DNA of 64,000 nt from Lachnospiraceae bacterium (GTDB taxonomy: Bacteria; Bacillota; Clostridia; Lachnospirales; Lachnospiraceae), in NCBI GenBank assembly GCA_017476665.1, contig JAFUZJ010000003.1, positions 51,452 to 115,451 on the forward strand, written 5' to 3'. Below, piece by piece: positions 62,184 through 64,000 of the stretch (the first letter of the stretch is position 1; the number at the start of each line of letters is the position of its first letter). The notes beneath the pieces were generated by a model. That model was given only the letters and a program-made list of their open reading frames with translations. It was not told the DNA's origin and ran no database searches. Both the position numbers and the translations under genes were made by a program.

Positions 62184-63011
62184 TTAATAATCCGTCTGTG
62201 ACGAATCCTCAATATAAGAATCGATCTCCGATATGCGATCACCCAAAAAACCTCTTACATCCTCACAGCACTTTTTGCCAATCAGAATGCGTATCGGCAG
62301 ATTTCCGCTCTCAATGATGCTATACAGAAATGCTGCTGCTTTCACCGGATCGCCTTCTTGCTTGTGGTTGTTCTCTGCCAGAAACTTACTCGTTGCATGG
62401 ACTGCCGTTCCGTCATATTCCGGCATGGGATTCTTTGCATATCTCATGGAACTGTTATCTCTGAAATCTGTTCGGAACGATCCCGGCAAGATGGATGCAA
62501 CCTGAATCCCAAACGGTGCAAGTTCCATGCGGAGAGCTTCCGACAGTCCCACAACAGCGTATTTTGAGGAACAGTATGCTGAGCTCCCCAGATATCCCAT
62601 TGCTCCTGCCTGGGAAGATACTGTCAGGATCATGCCGCCCCTCTGCTTTCGCATGACCGGAATAACCTCTCTCATCACATTTGTCACGCCAAAATAGTTG
62701 GTCTCCATCAGCGTGCGCAGTTCTTCATCTGATATTTCTTCAAAGGCTCCACTTGCGCCAAATCCGGCATTATTGATCAGAACATCAATCCTTCCGAATT
62801 TCTGAAGGCCTGCTTGAACAGCCTTTTTCACCTCATCCTTATTCGTCACATCCATAATGACCGGCAGTACATTTTCTCTTTTCATCAGCTCATCGTCTTC
62901 ATTCAGTTTCCTGACTGTAGCAATAACCTGATCACCATTTTTTACAGCTTCCTCGGCAAAGGCTCTACCAAGTCCTCTGCCAGCGCCTGTGATCATCCAA
63001 ACTCTGTTCAT
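62184..63011 (-). CDS. Short-chain dehydrogenase/reductase (SDR)
   Basis: A 275-residue classical SDR. The NAD(P)-binding motif is TGAGRGLGRAF at the N-terminus; the NNAG motif is DVLINNAGFGASGAFEEI; the catalytic Ser and Tyr-Lys are in SSQAGAMGYLGSSAYCSSKY (YxxxK). It reduces or oxidises a carbonyl/alcohol with NAD(P)H. The basic residue after the Gly motif is not clear, so cofactor choice is unsettled. It ends the operon with DUF4405 and the hydrolase. Confidence 0.93.
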   Translation of the reverse strand: MNRVWMITGAGRGLGRAFAEEAVKNGDQVIATVRKLNEDDELMKRENVLPVIMDVTNKDEVKKAVQAGLQKFGRIDVLINNAGFGASGAFEEISDEELRTLMETNYFGVTNVMREVIPVMRKQRGGMILTVSSQAGAMGYLGSSAYCSSKYAVVGLSEALRMELAPFGIQVASILPGSFRTDFRDNSSMRYAKNPMPEYDGTAVHATSKFLAENNHKQEGDPVKAAAFLYSIIESGNLPIRILIGKKCCEDVRGFLGDRISEIDSYIEDSSQTDY

Positions 63012-63020
63012 ACTCTATTT

Positions 63021-63692
63021 TTACCTCCGTTTCCTTTGGCTGCCACTGCTAAATATCAACATTCCGTTCTGTAACCAAAAAGCAATCTCTGCTACCAAAA
63101 CCATGACAGCAGCATAATCCATGAGAAATCTGAGCCTTGATCCACCAAAATCGAAAAATGCGAAACTAACCCTCATCAGCAGATAATCGCCGATACCGCG
63201 CTTAAGGAAAGCATAAACTCCATACGCTGCGATCATAAGGAATAAAACCGTAACAACCGTACTTACCGCTTTGCTTATGTGGTTCTTCATCCCGGCACTT
63301 ATCATCCTGATATGCAGCCCCAAATGAAAACTCATCATGATGAAGCCCCAGTATGCAAGAGTCATGTGAATGGTTCGTAAGACGCTCGATGCTCCGCTGA
63401 TCGTCACTTCTTTCAGAACATACTTTGACATCAATATCCCACTAATGGGCTGTAAGATCATAAATACTGCAAGAAAAAGATTCACGGCAGTATTCAGAAT
63501 CCGTACCGCGTTATATTTTCCTTTGAATATTCCCGTCCACCATTTTCGGTTTATCACATGATGCGCGATAAACAATGCAAACATACAAATACCGAGAACT
63601 TCATGGATGTTTTCTCCAATCAAGGAATACGCCATGAGAAAAGGCAGAAGCAACACCATCATGATATCTATAAACTTTCTTGCTTTCTTCAT
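63021..63692 (-). CDS. DUF4405 membrane protein (cytochrome b561-like)
   Basis: A 223-residue protein from ATG 63692 (GGTGG upstream). Four helices with histidines in FALFIAHHVINRKWW and MTLAYWGFIMMSFHLGLHIR are placed like heme ligands in membrane b-type cytochromes, so DUF4405 proteins may carry electrons. An extra pair of helices follows. Heme binding is inferred. It is 10 bp upstream of the SDR gene in the same direction, which suggests joint redox work. Confidence 0.82.
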   Translation of the reverse strand: MKKARKFIDIMMVLLLPFLMAYSLIGENIHEVLGICMFALFIAHHVINRKWWTGIFKGKYNAVRILNTAVNLFLAVFMILQPISGILMSKYVLKEVTISGASSVLRTIHMTLAYWGFIMMSFHLGLHIRMISAGMKNHISKAVSTVVTVLFLMIAAYGVYAFLKRGIGDYLLMRVSFAFFDFGGSRLRFLMDYAAVMVLVAEIAFWLQNGMLIFSSGSQRKRR

Positions 63693-63735
63693 ATATCCAC
63701 CTGGTCGAATTTTCCCATACTTCACATCCTGCATT

Positions 63736-64000
63736 TTACTCAGTTGCCCCTATTCTCTGCAGATATCTCAAAATACAGTCTGCTGCATCGTCAAACGCAT
63801 TACCGTAAAATCCATGACCTCCGCCCCTGATAATATCAAATTCCACATCAGGGTATACTTTCGCAGCCTGTCTGGCGTAGGTTATGGGAACAATGCCGTC
63901 TCTGTCGCCGTGCAATAAAAGCACAGCCTTCGTATATCTACCTATTTCCTCATAGATGTCATAATTCCAGACATCCTCGGCATAAATTCTTCCAACCCTA
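63736..64000 (-). CDS. Alpha/beta hydrolase, C-terminal part (partial)
   Basis: The open frame runs off the right edge; 87 codons are visible. VLLLHGDRDGIVPITYARQA gives the catalytic Asp strand, and FDIIRGGGHGFYGNAFD gives the catalytic His, as at the end of a serine hydrolase such as dienelactone hydrolase or an esterase. The stop is at 63736. It is the first gene, in transcription order, of the operon with DUF4405 and SDR. Confidence 0.85.
   Translation of the reverse strand, partial: RVGRIYAEDVWNYDIYEEIGRYTKAVLLLHGDRDGIVPITYARQAAKVYPDVEFDIIRGGGHGFYGNAFDDAADCILRYLQRIGATE

Noticed and set aside
1-64000. CRISPR arrays, rRNA and tRNA genes
   Set aside because: No regularly spaced repeats with unique spacers, and no tRNA or rRNA sequence was noticed while reading either strand; a scan with tRNAscan-SE would be decisive.

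Overview
The window looks like a chromosome segment from a gut-type Clostridia, most likely Lachnospiraceae. The evidence is strong AGGAGG-like ribosome binding sites, roughly 50% GC by eye in most genes, and families common in that group (GGGtGRT protein, NhaC-type antiporter, DUF4230, LCP, VanW, GHKL/LytTR two-component pairs, paired large serine recombinases). I could not compute base composition or search databases, so family names are from recognition of motifs. No rRNA, tRNA or CRISPR array was seen.

Layout. 1-885 is the start of an AlbA-type ATP-binding regulator that runs off the left edge, preceded by a 12-bp tandem repeat. 1060-13197 is mostly minus-strand housekeeping and envelope genes: prolyl-tRNA deacylase, VanZ, TrmL, an AIR-synthase-like/Lrp/aminotransferase operon, a VanW protein with a 35-aa membrane peptide upstream, a DnaQ-like exonuclease, a frameshifted radical SAM gene, CapA and LCP. 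13332-16449 is a signalling group (chemotaxis receptor without a sensor domain, HD-GYP response regulator, Hpt protein). 16689-18422 is the NifU-like/GGGtGRT pair. 18519-22703 holds a cation transporter, a secreted nuclease, peroxiredoxin, flavin proteins and a NUDIX gene.

23011-31765 is a defence island, AT-rich in its Hachiman part: Hachiman (HamA nuclease, HamB helicase, with the HamB tail in a second frame after an A7 run), a second near-copy of the NUDIX gene, a PLD-nuclease/helicase of the DUF3427 type, and an AbiE-like winged-helix/nucleotidyltransferase pair with a clear promoter-operator. The two NUDIX copies form direct repeats about 4.7 kb apart around Hachiman.

31893-46627 returns to ordinary genes: diguanylate cyclase, NhaC antiporter, two tandem DUF4230 proteins with an ABC-type ATPase, small membrane proteins, a MazG-like pyrophosphohydrolase, a GHKL/LytTR two-component system and alpha/beta hydrolases. 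46890-50412 is a decaying type I restriction-modification remnant: HsdM with a foreign N-terminus, HsdS that lost its first recognition domain, a 33-aa ORF and an AlbA gene with two frameshifts; no HsdR is present. 50369-57713 holds a CsaA-like protein, MFS transporter, Fe-S/CCG redox protein, an XRE gene, and an alcohol dehydrogenase/flavin reductase operon read away from an AraC regulator. 57725-61700 is a serine recombinase cassette, followed by a palindrome-rich control region and an SDR/DUF4405/hydrolase operon cut by the right edge.

Two unusual themes recur. Several promoters start directly into palindromic leaders (14825, 33390), and another leader palindrome lies at 13226. Several genes are broken by single-base indels at short homopolymers (10962 to 9170, 48236 to 46890, HamB), which could be decay, slippage or assembly error.
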